A DNA stretch of 55,207 bases. It comes from CAZSXS01 sp964611385. Lineage in GTDB: Bacteria; Bacillota; Clostridia; Lachnospirales; CAYPQA01. Where the stretch lies: contig CAZSXS010000011.1 of assembly GCA_964611385.1 (NCBI GenBank), forward strand, positions 1 to 55,207. Direction: 5' to 3'. Each line of letters opens with the position of its first letter. The stretch's first letter is position 1. Position numbers and translations under genes: made by a program. The notes under the pieces are model-generated. The model was not told the DNA's origin and made no database searches. It worked only from the letters and a program-made list of their open reading frames with translations. Positions 16,949 through 25,498 of this stretch are shown here, in pieces.

Positions 16949-17655
16949 GCTTTTTCACCTCCTTTAGCTTGCATGGCCTGTGCAATGCGACCGTAAGCTA
17001 AGAGCAATACAAGCCCAAACCAAAGGACAAGTGTCAAAACCAGCCATGGCATTGCATGATTGGTACTGCCAATAGTGTGGTTTATGATGCGCCATAATGC
17101 CATACCAGGGAGTATATCCATAATAGAATGTGTCATGCCGAATACTGCTAAGATGGGTGGAAGCGTAACAATTATTTCAAGCGGAGAGACCAACAGCATA
17201 TAGTGGTTCACACTTCGAGCTTGGAAAGCCACAATCAACCCTAAGGTTGTGAATGTCATTGAGCCTGTGAATGTACCGAGGGAGAGTAGAAAATAATTTG
17301 TGCTTTCTCTTAACCCAAATAGCACGATCAGATCAGCTGAAACCGTAGAAATAAGCGCCAAAGACACCGCTTTAGATAGGATGTATTCCATTGGTCTCAA
17401 TGGAGAAATACTCCAGTAGCTGTGGAGTCCTTCATCCTTTTCCAACAGCCATATTGCTCCAATAAAAAAGCTGCCAAGCATTGCTGGGTCGCTCAAGACA
17501 ATAATGGAGGCAACCTGCTTTTTATACTCACTCGGGCAGATCATCAAGATAACCACATATAGCGCTGTGAAAAAGGTGTATAGAAAGTAGAAACCATATT
17601 TCACTTGATAGCGGATATCATTTTTCAGTGCGGACAGAAACCTCATTGTAAGCAC
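16945..17655 (-). CDS. ABC-2 type permease subunit 1
   Basis: A 236-residue membrane protein with about six predicted helices, starting MRFLSALKNDIRYQVKYGFYFLYTFFTALYV after a first ATG two codons upstream. The loop LEKDEGLHSYWSISPLRPMEYILSKAVSL parallels that of its neighbour, so the two permeases look like paralogues forming a heterodimer. The start overlaps the ATPase gene by 13 bases, showing tight translational coupling. The substrate is not evident. Confidence 0.85.
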   Translation of the reverse strand: MLTMRFLSALKNDIRYQVKYGFYFLYTFFTALYVVILMICPSEYKKQVASIIVLSDPAMLGSFFIGAIWLLEKDEGLHSYWSISPLRPMEYILSKAVSLALISTVSADLIVLFGLRESTNYFLLSLGTFTGSMTFTTLGLIVAFQARSVNHYMLLVSPLEIIVTLPPILAVFGMTHSIMDILPGMALWRIINHTIGSTNHAMPWLVLTLVLWFGLVLLLAYGRIAQAMQAKGGEKA

Positions 17656-18503
17656 CTACCTGTGAGTGCGATAAACACATCTTCTAGTGTTTGTTCCTTT
17701 GAATGAATGCTTCTGAGAGTACCCTTTTGCAGTGCCGTTTGAAACTCAGCTTCGCTGCTCAATTCTGAAAGTAGGCATGTTCTTTCTGCCTCGGTTCCGT
17801 TAGAGATAACCCGGTAGCTCACTTTAGTATCCGAATCGCTTTGCCGTAATGCGTGGGGAGTATCAATGACTTTTACCTTTCCATCAACAATAAAGGCAAC
17901 TCGGTCGCAGAGTTCTTCAGCATCGTGCATATTGTGGGTAGTTAAAATAACCGTCTTACCCAAGCTTTTCTGCTCAAGGATTATGTCTTTCATTGTTCTT
18001 GCGTTTGCAGGGTCTAGTCCACTGGTGGGTTCATCTAAAAATAGCAGTTCCGGATTGTGTAATAAAGCTCGCACAAAGCCAAGCCGCATCTTCATGCCCT
18101 TAGAAAAACTGCCGACCCTTTTATCTGCATCACTTTGGAGCCCGACTTGCTTTAGAAGTTTCAGAGGATCGGTTGCATCTGCTTTGTAAAGGGAAGCGAA
18201 ATATTGAAGGTTTTCCAAGGCCGTAAATTTGCTGTAGAAGTTGGGAAACTCAAAACCCACACCTATTTTTTCATAATAGTCACTGGTTCTGTTTTTTATT
18301 TCGTTGCCGAAAACAAGGACAGAGCCACGATAGCTACGCAACACACCCGTTAAAATCTTTTGTAAGGTACTTTTGCCCGCACCCGAAGGGCCCAGAAAGC
18401 CAAAGATTTCACCCTTGTTAACTTCGAAGCTTATACCCTGAATGGTCTGCGTCTTTGCCCCTGGATATTGTAAGTAGACGTCGTGAACGCTAATCTTTTT
18501 CAT
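17643..18503 (-). CDS. ABC transporter ATP-binding protein
   Basis: This 286-residue nucleotide-binding protein powers the two downstream permeases. Walker A is GPSGAGKST (about 38-46), the signature is FSKGMKMRLGFVRAL, and Walker B with D-loop is LLFLDEPTSGLDPA. The H-loop is TTHNMHDAEELCD. The short C-terminal extension ends near EQTLEDVFIALTGR, as in the CcmA/DrrA-like family. Its start overlaps the end of the tetR gene by 14 bases. Confidence 0.93.
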   Translation of the reverse strand: MKKISVHDVYLQYPGAKTQTIQGISFEVNKGEIFGFLGPSGAGKSTLQKILTGVLRSYRGSVLVFGNEIKNRTSDYYEKIGVGFEFPNFYSKFTALENLQYFASLYKADATDPLKLLKQVGLQSDADKRVGSFSKGMKMRLGFVRALLHNPELLFLDEPTSGLDPANARTMKDIILEQKSLGKTVILTTHNMHDAEELCDRVAFIVDGKVKVIDTPHALRQSDSDTKVSYRVISNGTEAERTCLLSELSSEAEFQTALQKGTLRSIHSKEQTLEDVFIALTGRCLQ

Positions 18504-19092
18504 GATTTACAATCTCCTTCAATATGCCATCCAGCATCAAATTTATGACAGCGCTGTTATTGCTGTCATGCCCAGTGTCCTTTGGCAAGCTAAGGATACT
18601 GACAACAACTGTTTGCAAAATCTTTGTGGCCGTTTCGATATCACATTTAAAACGGATGCCATATTCCTGCAATTTTTCTATTGCAAGGCTATCGTCTCTA
18701 GTATGTGCTGCAAGAACTTCTGGCGGCAGCTTGCGATATAGATATTCAGCTGTTTCGCTGTGGTTTTGTAGTAAGAGTGGGTACTTTGTAAGCTGTGAGA
18801 ACATCCAGAGTATGCACTTCTTTGTTAATTCGACCGGTGGTGCTGAATTGTTTGATCTCAAAAAGGCATCCATCTCGCTCCAGAGCTTTTGTTGCTGTCG
18901 CCCTACAATATCAAAATACAGATGTTCTTTATTGCAATAAAAAGCATAAAAAGAACCTTTAGCGATACCGGCTGCTTTTACTAAGTCATCAACCGTTACC
19001 TTTTTAACCCCATGTTGTGTAAATAAGCGTTCACCCTCACCATACAACTTTTCCTGTATGATTGCCTTTTCACTTTCATTAAATCTTGGCAT
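18490..19092 (-). CDS. TetR-family transcriptional regulator
   Basis: A 200-residue repressor candidate. The N-terminal helix-turn-helix (FTQHGVKKVTVDDLVKAAGIAKGSFYAFYCNKEHLYFDIV) is textbook TetR. The C-terminal domain, expected to bind the inducer, is not recognisable. It is the first gene of the exporter operon and probably regulates it through the palindrome at 19110-19138. The ATG at 19092 has AGGTGC upstream. Confidence 0.9.
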   Translation of the reverse strand: MPRFNESEKAIIQEKLYGEGERLFTQHGVKKVTVDDLVKAAGIAKGSFYAFYCNKEHLYFDIVGRQQQKLWSEMDAFLRSNNSAPPVELTKKCILWMFSQLTKYPLLLQNHSETAEYLYRKLPPEVLAAHTRDDSLAIEKLQEYGIRFKCDIETATKILQTVVVSILSLPKDTGHDSNNSAVINLMLDGILKEIVNHEKD

Positions 19093-19109
19093 CTTGCACC
19101 TCTCAATTC

Positions 19110-19138
19110 ATATGACCAAACTTATTTTTTAGTCATGT
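19110..19138. promoter_or_regulatory. Candidate TetR operator
   Basis: An imperfect palindrome, CATATGACCAAA...TTTTAGTCATGTG, is centred about 30 bases upstream of the tetR start. Position and symmetry fit autorepression. Confidence 0.5.
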
Positions 19139-19231
19139 GGATATTAATATAGAAAATGAAAAATGTCAATGGTAAATAAAGGGTTTGAAATACATTTTTT
19201 ACGGGTCTCCTTTTTTATCCCTTTACGCTTG

Positions 19232-19293
19232 AAGCAATCAAAAAGCGGCTATGTTTTTCGTATCTGAAAAACATAGCCGCTTTTTGATTGCTT
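19232..19293. terminator. Perfect 28-bp inverted repeat, likely tRNA terminator
   Basis: Arms 19232-19259 and 19266-19293 are perfectly complementary, with loop GTATCT, and contain AAAAAGCGGCTATG and its complement. It begins 12 bases beyond the tRNA-Gly 3' end on the minus strand. T-runs in both directions make it a bidirectional terminator. Confidence 0.8.
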
Positions 19294-19304
19294 ACGTAGA
19301 AAAA

Positions 19305-19375
19305 AGCGAGTGATGGGAATCGAACCCACGCATCCGGCTTGGGAAGCCGGTGTTCTGCCATTGAACTACACTCGC
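19305..19375 (-). tRNA. tRNA-Gly (anticodon CCC)
   Basis: Read on the minus strand, the acceptor arms GCGAGTG/CACTCGC, D arm GTTC/GAAC, anticodon stem CCGGC/GCCGG with loop TTCCCAA (anticodon CCC), and T loop GTTCGATTCC form a complete cloverleaf of 71 nt. CCA is not encoded. Confidence 0.95.
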
Positions 19376-19499
19376 ATTTGTTTTTTCTAATTATATCCTT
19401 TGATAGACGAGTTGTCAAGTGAAAAATGCTTTATTTCTTCAGCGCTTTTTCCCTTAGCTCCATCGTTCAAAATGAGCGGTGGTTTTTTCGTCTTCCACG

Positions 19500-19560
19500 T
19501 TGACAACCGTAAAATCATATGTTACACTGTTGTTGGTTATTGGTATTGGCCACTAACCAA
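19500..19560 (+). promoter_or_regulatory. Promoter and GntR operator of exporter operon
   Basis: TTGACA (19500-19505) and TACACT (19523-19528) have a 17-base spacer. Just downstream the inverted repeat TTGGTTA (19533-19539) / TAACCAA (19554-19560) covers the likely transcription start, a typical repressor site for the YtrA-like regulator encoded next. Confidence 0.75.
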
Positions 19561-19583
19561 TAAGCTTTATTGGAGGTGATTCA

Positions 19584-19943
19584 ATGAATGACAGTCAGCC
19601 TGTTTTTATACAAATTCAAGCGATTATCGAAAATGACATCATAAAAGGAACATACAAGGTTGATGACCTTATCATCTCCACCACGCAAATTTCCCGCGTA
19701 TACAACGTAAACCCGACAACGGCGGTCAAAGCAATCAGCCGTTTAACCGAAGCCGGGGTACTCTACAAACGTCCGGGGATCGGAATGTGTGTAGCTGAGG
19801 GCGCAAGGGAGAAAATTTTTGAACGGAGAAAGAATGCCTTTCTTGAAACCTCCCTTGTCGAGTTTCTCGCCGAAGCCGATAGGCTGAACATCTCAGCCGA
19901 TGAACTCATTACACTTATAAAGGAGAAAACAAAAAATGATTGA
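19584..19943 (+). CDS. GntR-family (YtrA-like) transcriptional regulator
   Basis: At 119 residues the protein has the short YtrA-type layout: a winged helix (QIQAIIENDIIKGTYKVDDLIIS...VNPTTAVKAISRLTEAGVLYKRPGIGMCV) followed only by a short helical tail. Such regulators repress adjacent ABC exporter genes and often respond to cell-wall-active compounds. The ATG follows GGAGGTG. The stop overlaps the ATPase gene by 8 bases. The palindrome at 19533-19560 is the likely operator. Confidence 0.92.
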   Translation: MNDSQPVFIQIQAIIENDIIKGTYKVDDLIISTTQISRVYNVNPTTAVKAISRLTEAGVLYKRPGIGMCVAEGAREKIFERRKNAFLETSLVEFLAEADRLNISADELITLIKEKTKND

Positions 19944-20781
19944 TTTTAAGAACGTAACCAAAAAATACGGCAGCACAACAGCCGTTGACCGTATTTCACT
20001 CCGCATTCCTGAAAGCGGAATCTACTGTCTCCTTGGCAGAAACGGCGCGGGAAAAACCACACTGATGAAGCTGATAGCCGGACATATCGCTGCCAATGAC
20101 GGGGTGATTACAATTGAGGGCCGGCGTATTTCACCCGACAAAATGCCGGAAAGCGTAAATTTCATCGAAAGCGGTTCGGTTCAATTCAATATGAGGGTAT
20201 CCGAGTTGATTGACGCCGCTGCCGAATTGCAAGAAGATTTTGACCGTGATTTCGCGCATGAAATGACAGAACGGTTTGAACTTGACACAAGAAAGAAATA
20301 CAAGCAGTTGTCATTTGGCATGAAAACCATGCTGACAGCGATTATAACGCTGGCGAACAACTCGAAAATCATTCTGCTTGATGAACCGACGCTCGGTTTT
20401 GACGCAATCATGCGTGACCAATTTAATACGCTGTTGTTGGAAAGCTACCACGCCCATCCGCGCGTCATCATCGTTTCCACACATCTGATCGATGAAATAG
20501 CAAAGGTGACGGAACGGCTTATCATCATCAATAAGGGGCGTATTCTCTTAGAAGCCGGTATTGAGGATATTGACGAGAAAGCATATACATTGTCAGGCTC
20601 GGCAAACATTGTGTTGCCGTTGCTGGGCGGACTCAACTGCATCGGCAAAACCACGGCTGGCAGTATGATGGCGGCTCATATCTACGGTGACAGGATCACG
20701 CCGCCGGAGGGCGTAACGCTTGACCGCTTGAGTTTACAAGATTTCTTTATTAATATTGTCGGAGGAAAAAGTCATGAATAA
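19936..20781 (+). CDS. ABC transporter ATP-binding protein (YtrB-like)
   Basis: A 281-residue ATPase with Walker A LLGRNGAGKTT (about 33-43), a degenerate signature LSFGMKTMLTAI in place of LSGGQ, and Walker B IILLDEPTLGFDA. The H-loop is VSTHLIDEIAKV. The degenerate signature is common in this YtrB/BcrA-like group. It works with the membrane protein encoded next, with which it overlaps by 8 bases. Confidence 0.92.
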   Translation: MIDFKNVTKKYGSTTAVDRISLRIPESGIYCLLGRNGAGKTTLMKLIAGHIAANDGVITIEGRRISPDKMPESVNFIESGSVQFNMRVSELIDAAAELQEDFDRDFAHEMTERFELDTRKKYKQLSFGMKTMLTAIITLANNSKIILLDEPTLGFDAIMRDQFNTLLLESYHAHPRVIIVSTHLIDEIAKVTERLIIINKGRILLEAGIEDIDEKAYTLSGSANIVLPLLGGLNCIGKTTAGSMMAAHIYGDRITPPEGVTLDRLSLQDFFINIVGGKSHE

Positions 20782-21529
20782 GCAAGCTTGGGCAATAACG
20801 AAATTGAACCTGAAAAATATTAAAACACCTTATTTTGTGACGGCATTGATCTTTGCTGTCATATTCGTTTCAAACGTTGTATATACAATACTTGCCTACA
20901 CCAGAGGACTCACCGGCCAACAAATCAGCCCCAGCAGCGGAAGCTACTTTTGGTTGTTGATTATAATGGCTGCAGTATTTATCCCAACTAAAAACTTCCG
21001 AAGAATCGTTAACCTCGGTGGAAAACGCGATGGTTTTTTCTGGGGTAGCTTATCATGTTACGCTATTCTGGCCGTTGCGGTGACTATCGCCAACACGCTT
21101 TTATACTACACATATGAGCGTTTTCTGGTCAGCACAGGTTATTATGCAAGTTTTGAAGCGTTCATGCAAAACCACGCGCTTATGGACAATCATTTTATAT
21201 CAGTCGATGTTGTCGAAGTATTTGGCTGGCTCGGAAACGGCGCTGTTATCGCTTTTATCCAACAGTTCGCGTTTCTTTTTCTGTTGGCGTCTGTCGTCCA
21301 TACACTCACCGCTATGCAAGATAAATGGTACGGTTGGATGACGGATGCGATAATCGCTGCGATTCTCGGCGTATTTATCCCTATTGCTGCACTACGGGCG
21401 TGGCTGCTTGTTTTTTTTAACCTGATCATTTTCAACTCTAATCCGTTTATCCAAATAACGGCTTGTATGATATTAGCTATTGTAATTTACATGTTGAGTA
21501 AACCGATCTTCGCAAGGAAAGCAATTTGA
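20774..21529 (+). CDS. ABC exporter membrane subunit
   Basis: A 251-residue membrane protein with about six hydrophobic helices, starting MNKQAWAITKLNLKNIKTPYFVTALIFAVIFVS. The ATG at 20774 is chosen because GGAGGAAAAAG precedes it; the earlier in-frame start at 20756 lies upstream of that site. It is the third gene of the GntR-controlled exporter operon. The substrate is unknown. Confidence 0.8.
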   Translation: MNKQAWAITKLNLKNIKTPYFVTALIFAVIFVSNVVYTILAYTRGLTGQQISPSSGSYFWLLIIMAAVFIPTKNFRRIVNLGGKRDGFFWGSLSCYAILAVAVTIANTLLYYTYERFLVSTGYYASFEAFMQNHALMDNHFISVDVVEVFGWLGNGAVIAFIQQFAFLFLLASVVHTLTAMQDKWYGWMTDAIIAAILGVFIPIAALRAWLLVFFNLIIFNSNPFIQITACMILAIVIYMLSKPIFARKAI

Positions 21530-21735
21530 TTGTTTTTACATTACTTCATCTGGTACGCAGTATAAGCACAACGCCGTGATTTGTTCCTTTTCCTCGCTTC
21601 TTCGTGGGTATCGGTATTAGTTGCAGCGCAATATAACCTAAAAATCGTTAGCTGTGTCGGCTTTGGGGTTTAGTAATAACATGGTGAATTTATATTATCA
21701 TAGACGTTGAGTTAAGAAAATTTTAAATAAATAAA

Positions 21736-21853
21736 GTTACAGATTACAAAGATAAAAACACAGTTCTGGTTGGTAGTCCAGACGCAATATTGAAAATATT
21801 GTCAGTAACCTGCCTCCTAAGGTTGTCCGTTCTTGGTGTTAAATATTAGGAGG
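21736..21853 (+). promoter_or_regulatory. Putative yjdF riboswitch
   Basis: Directly upstream of yjdF, a structured leader is closed by GTTAC (21736-21740)/GTAAC (21805-21809). It has CTGG/CCAG and CAATATT/AATATTG hairpins inside. CCTCCTAA (21813-21820) is perfectly complementary to the ribosome binding site TTAGGAGG (21846-21853), giving a translational switch. yjdF-motif RNAs, which bind azaaromatic compounds, are known upstream of this gene family. The assignment is by context and structure. Confidence 0.7.
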
Positions 21854-21860
21854 AATTATA

Positions 21861-22283
21861 ATGAGTAGTACAATTTCATGCAAAATTACAGTGTTTTTTG
21901 AAGACCCATTCTGGGTAGGCACTTATGAACGAATTTGTGAAGGTAAGTTAGAAGTATCAAGAGTTGTTTTTGGTTCTGAACCAAAAGATTATGAGGTTTA
22001 CGCTTATCTACTGCAAAATTGGGGAAATTTACGCTTTAGTCCTGCTGTCAATGAACTTAAAGAATTAAATCGCAAAACAAATCCCAAACGGGTACAAAAA
22101 TCGATCAGCAAACAGTTAGCTCAAACAGGATTGAGAACGAAAGCACAAGAGGCATTGCGTTTGCAACAAGAACAAAATAAGTTTGAAAGAAAAAAATATA
22201 ATCGAGCCCAAGTTGAAGCTGAAAAAGAGCGAAAATTTGAGTTGCTACAATTAAAGAGAAAGCAAAAACATAAAGGACATTAG
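21861..22283 (+). CDS. yjdF: YjdF-family protein (DUF2992)
   Basis: The 140-residue protein matches the YjdF family: N-terminal ITVFFEDPFWVGTYERICEGKLEVSRVVFGSEPKDYEVY, central LRFSPAVNELKELNRKTNPKRVQKSISKQ, and a long basic, charged helical tail rich in Lys/Gln/Glu ending KRKQKHKGH. Its biochemical role is not established. The family is typically controlled by an RNA that senses aromatic heterocycles, which fits the neighbouring drug exporters. AGGAGGA precedes the ATG. Confidence 0.9.
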   Translation: MSSTISCKITVFFEDPFWVGTYERICEGKLEVSRVVFGSEPKDYEVYAYLLQNWGNLRFSPAVNELKELNRKTNPKRVQKSISKQLAQTGLRTKAQEALRLQQEQNKFERKKYNRAQVEAEKERKFELLQLKRKQKHKGH

Positions 22284-22436
22284 TTGAAGTATAAGCACTA
22301 TGCAACGCGGACGTAAAAACCCCTCCGACACATAGTTATTGACATTATCTAATATGTGCCAGAGATTAAGTTTTCTTAGTTACAGCCATTCTGTTTTTGA
22401 AAGGCTATGCTTAATTTATATTATCGGAGGAAAGCA

Positions 22437-23180
22437 TTGAACAAGAATGTAGTGATTCAATTTACAGTATTAACCTTTACTATCATGCTCATTTTTTGGG
22501 GCGGATTGGCGTTATGTGAACAGTTTGGATTTACGCTTGACAAATATGCTTTTCTATATGTGACTTATATAATTGGCAACTGGTCACCAGCCATCGCTTC
22601 ATATGTCATACTAAGAAAAAACAAAGAAGTATCAGGAATGAAAGAATGGTTGAAAAATATCTTTACAGTCAAAACGTCTATCTATAATTACTTGTTTGTC
22701 GTAGCCTTGCTTATTGTCTATATGGTTTCAATGGTATTGACTTCCGGTTTGAATAAAGTAAATCCCATATACATGTTTTTCATCTACACGCCCGCAGCAT
22801 TGTTGACGGGCGCAGGTATGGAAGAAGCCGGTTGGAGATATATTTTGCAATCTGAGTTGAATAAGAAATTCGGATATTTATTTTCATGTCTAATTATTGC
22901 CCCAATTCATATATTATGGCATATCCCTCTGGGAATAAGTGAGACATTTTTATGGAACGTAATAAATATATTTGGAATTACTTTTGCCCTGGGCGCAATT
23001 CATAAAATATCAAAGGGAAACATATTTTTGTGCGTGCTTTTTCACTGCATGATTGATGCAGTGATGATTACGATTATGACTAATCGGACTACATCAGGTG
23101 TTATTATTACATCTATCATTATGATTGTCGTTTCAATAATGGCGGTTTCAATAAATAAGTATAAACTTAATCAACGATAG
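22437..23180 (+). CDS. CPBP-family intramembrane metalloprotease
   Basis: A 247-residue multi-pass membrane protein of the CAAX protease/bacteriocin-processing (Abi) family. Motifs are EEAGWRYIL (the paired glutamates), a conserved His-x-x-x-His-type segment (PIHILWHIP), and a final histidine in FHCMIDAV. TTG at 22437 is preferred because CGGAGGAAA lies 6 bases upstream; the upstream ATG at 22407 precedes the ribosome binding site. No bacteriocin precursor is visible nearby, so the role may be self-immunity or generic. Confidence 0.8.
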   Translation: MNKNVVIQFTVLTFTIMLIFWGGLALCEQFGFTLDKYAFLYVTYIIGNWSPAIASYVILRKNKEVSGMKEWLKNIFTVKTSIYNYLFVVALLIVYMVSMVLTSGLNKVNPIYMFFIYTPAALLTGAGMEEAGWRYILQSELNKKFGYLFSCLIIAPIHILWHIPLGISETFLWNVINIFGITFALGAIHKISKGNIFLCVLFHCMIDAVMITIMTNRTTSGVIITSIIMIVVSIMAVSINKYKLNQR

Positions 23181-23264
23181 GATAGCGTATCAAAATAAGC
23201 ATAATGGACGTTGAATGTAAGTCTAAGGCAAATGTAGCTAACAAATTTCATATGCAACATAAGA

Positions 23265-23305
23265 AAAGCAGACATTTATACTTCGGTGTCTGCTTTAGCT
23301 TTTTT
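23265..23305 (+). terminator. Terminator after CPBP gene
   Basis: AAAGCAGACA (23265-23274) pairs with TGTCTGCTTT (23287-23296), followed by TTTTTT. Confidence 0.75.
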
Positions 23306-23332
23306 GACGTATTTATCGGCTTTTCAAAGAAT

Positions 23333-24414
23333 ATGAAAAACAAGTTTATTACAGTACGAGAATTAGATTCAAATTTAGCTTTAAGTGTTTTTTGTGGTAA
23401 GAGGCGTCTAACTGCAGATGACGGAAAAATTGTTCTTATTTCTGATTATTTTAATTGGGATAAAACTTTCATGATAGAATCCTTGAAAGAGCTCACTCAT
23501 TACAATATAGTAATCGGGGACCCTGAAATACGTTCAAGTCGTGTTATATTAAACAACCCTGTACGCACATTTTGGGAGTCCAATTTTGTCATATCAAAAG
23601 CCGAGCATGAGTCGACCTATAAAGCTCAATTTGAGAAAATCAGAAATAATATAATTCCGATTTCCTGGGGAGCTAATAGAGAAATGCGAGCAGAGGTCTC
23701 AGATTTTAGCGGCACGCATACGTTTTATGTGCGTGGTAATGTAATTGACAAGCACCGATTAATGGTATATGTGATGGCATTAATGATCTCAATGAATCCA
23801 ATACTACAGAGAATTTCTACCTACCTTTAAAAAGATTTTATTTTCCCAGTATTGGCATTCATGTATTTAAATGTCCATTCAAACCTGGTTATTTTAATAC
23901 AGACAGCACTTTAGCTATACTTGGAAAAACGCAGTGTTATGTTGAAATTGGAAAGACTAAAATACATTATACATTACAGGACTTAGATGATTTGGATTAT
24001 GAACATAGATTCAATTTGATAGCAAGCGCCACATGGAAGTCGTTTAGGATCATGCTTTCTGGAACTGCAGATGTTTTCACGGTTTTATTATGGGGGCCTG
24101 TAACTGGAGGTAAGGCATTTCTTACCAACTTTTTAAAAGGTTTATTACCAAGTAACGGGGTTCCTACATTAAACGCTGTAGTTGGTATAGCTGAAAGCCT
24201 TGTAACTGGTCAATTTTTCAAATATGATTTGGGCGATTGGGGGAATTGGCTTTTTGAATATGCAATACCATTTGTTGGCACCTACAGACTCATAGAGGGT
24301 TCAATTGATTTAGAACCTACTATTACTGAGGTTAAAGAGACTCTATCACCTAAGTATGGTGATATTATCGCATCTAGCGCAGAAACAGATGGCATTTTCT
24401 TTAGCAGCAACTGA
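23333..24414 (+). pseudogene. Unknown gene broken by a single-base frameshift
   Basis: Two ORFs join into one protein of about 360 residues. Frame 1 runs from ATG 23333 to a stop at 23830. The frame of 24414 is open from before 23800 and continues with sensible protein (FYLPLKRFYFPSIGIHVFKC...). The break falls near 23795-23802, where CCAATACT would read through if it were CCAAATACT. The C-terminal part has hydrophobic glycine-rich stretches (ADVFTVLLWGPVTGG; VGIAESLVTG) that may touch membranes. I do not recognise the family. The cause could be real mutation or sequencing error. No good ribosome binding site precedes 23333. Confidence 0.6.
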
Positions 24415-24440
24415 ATAAAATAAGGTAGTGTGATGATACT

Positions 24441-24938
24441 ATGAGTAGCGAAGATTCAGAATTACGATTTGGCAGTAACAAAATCTTGATATCAATAAAA
24501 ATAAGCATGTCTTTATTATTGATGATCAGTGTAGTTATCATTGAAAATATACCTGGATATGACAGATCCCCAACCATAGATTATTTTTTGCGTTGGCTAT
24601 TCGCACTTGGATTTAGCAGTTTTATCATTCTTTTAAGTGATTTAAGAGAACATTGCATCATCATTTCTGCAAAAGGGGTAACATATGAATACTACGGAGC
24701 ATTTAAACAAAAAGTATTAGATGATTTTGCTTGCGAAGAAATCGAAAAATTCGAAAAAGTAAATTCTCTTGTTTTCTTTAAAAAAATTCGCATTATACTA
24801 AAAAAGTCGCACAGTAATTGTATGCGTAACTGCAAGATTTGGATACATAATAGTGAAACGCCTCGTGATGAAATTTATGACATACTAACTGAAAAGTTGG
24901 TTCTAGGTAAACAAAAACCTCCATCCATTCCTGATTAA
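24441..24938 (+). CDS. Small membrane protein, two helices plus cytosolic domain
   Basis: A 165-residue protein with hydrophobic helices at about residues 18-35 and 48-64. A soluble domain of about 95 residues (IISAKGVTYEYYGAFKQKVLDDFACEEIEKFEKV...KIRIILKK) follows, resembling PH-like or DUF-type regulatory folds in size only. AAGGTAGTGTG is a weak ribosome binding site. It follows the broken gene by 26 bases and may be its partner. Its last codons overlap the terminator stem. The family is unrecognised. Confidence 0.6.
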   Translation: MSSEDSELRFGSNKILISIKISMSLLLMISVVIIENIPGYDRSPTIDYFLRWLFALGFSSFIILLSDLREHCIIISAKGVTYEYYGAFKQKVLDDFACEEIEKFEKVNSLVFFKKIRIILKKSHSNCMRNCKIWIHNSETPRDEIYDILTEKLVLGKQKPPSIPD

Positions 24939-24958
24939 AGAATGGATGGAGGTTTTTT
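24913..24958. terminator. Strong terminator overlapping the end of the 24441 gene
   Basis: AAAAACCTCCATCCATTC pairs perfectly with GAATGGATGGAGGTTTTT, followed by T. The 5' arm encodes the final residues of the upstream gene. Confidence 0.9.
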
Positions 24959-25035
24959 AGCTTGTCCGCTCCAATCAATTTCTTAATACGATTGAAAAAG
25001 TTCATGCCTGTATATGCACCGTCTACCAAAACCTT
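24959..25035 (-). pseudogene. Transposase fragment
   Basis: On the minus strand, about 24 codons read KVLVDGAYTGMNFFNRIKKLIGADK. This resembles the D-G-A/G-Y-T-G segment around the second catalytic aspartate of IS4/IS5-type DDE transposases. Frames on both sides are closed. It is a short scrap of an insertion sequence, abutting the terminator at 24913-24958. Confidence 0.45.
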
Positions 25036-25182
25036 TATCTTATTACCTCAAATGCTTCTCTTGTTATATCGTTCGGATAACTTGCTCTCAATATTCTTTT
25101 CCTTTCCTTTCGTTTTTGCCGAGATTATATAACATTTTGGTTGAAATTGAAAGATTTTAAACATGCTTTTAGAGAAAAAAAC

Positions 25183-25264
25183 GAGGACGGCAATTGTGAA
25201 GAATAATCGCCGTCCTCATTATTTTCCTGACAAAGGCCTTGATCGTAATGACTCAAGGTTTTTT
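25183..25264. terminator. Two terminator-like hairpins in a gene-free stretch
   Basis: GAGGACGGC/GCCGTCCTC (25183-25217) is preceded by an A-run and followed by ATTATTTT. CCTTGA/TCAAGG (25237-25258) is followed by six T. No gene ends directly before them apart from the transposase scrap, so 24960-25380 is probably debris of a deleted element. Confidence 0.6.
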
Positions 25265-25383
25265 GTATTTCTCTCTTTCTAAATTTCCATCGGATCATCT
25301 CCTCGCCTCCAATTTTGTAAGAGAGTTTTAGAGGGACTCACCAGTAGAGACTGCAAGATTTTTTTGTAGAGCCTCTTAACGCC

Positions 25384-25412
25384 TTGAACTCATGGTGAAA
25401 TAATGCTATACT
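25384..25412 (+). promoter_or_regulatory. Promoter of sulfatase-rhaB operon
   Basis: TTGAAC (25384-25389) and TATACT (25407-25412) have a 17-base spacer, about 87 bases before the sulfatase start. Confidence 0.6.
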
Positions 25413-25498
25413 CATGAAAAATACATTCTACTTTTTCTATAAAGAGTTACCAAATTTTTTTGGCAACGTGTCTGAGTCTAATTCAGATTGGAGGACCT

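Noticed and set aside
19232..19375. tRNA-Gly as integration site of the exporter islands
   Set aside because: No duplicated tRNA 3' end (GCGAGTGATGGG on the plus strand) is found near either edge, and no integrase gene is present.
21530..23330. Integron-like gene-cassette array (yjdF, CPBP, unknown gene in the same direction with hairpins between)
   Set aside because: The intergenic hairpins behave as terminators and no consistent attC core sites or integrase could be identified.
24793..25029. 78-residue minus-strand ORF as a real gene
   Set aside because: Only its first ~25 residues look like transposase; the rest is antisense to the 24441 gene and its terminator.
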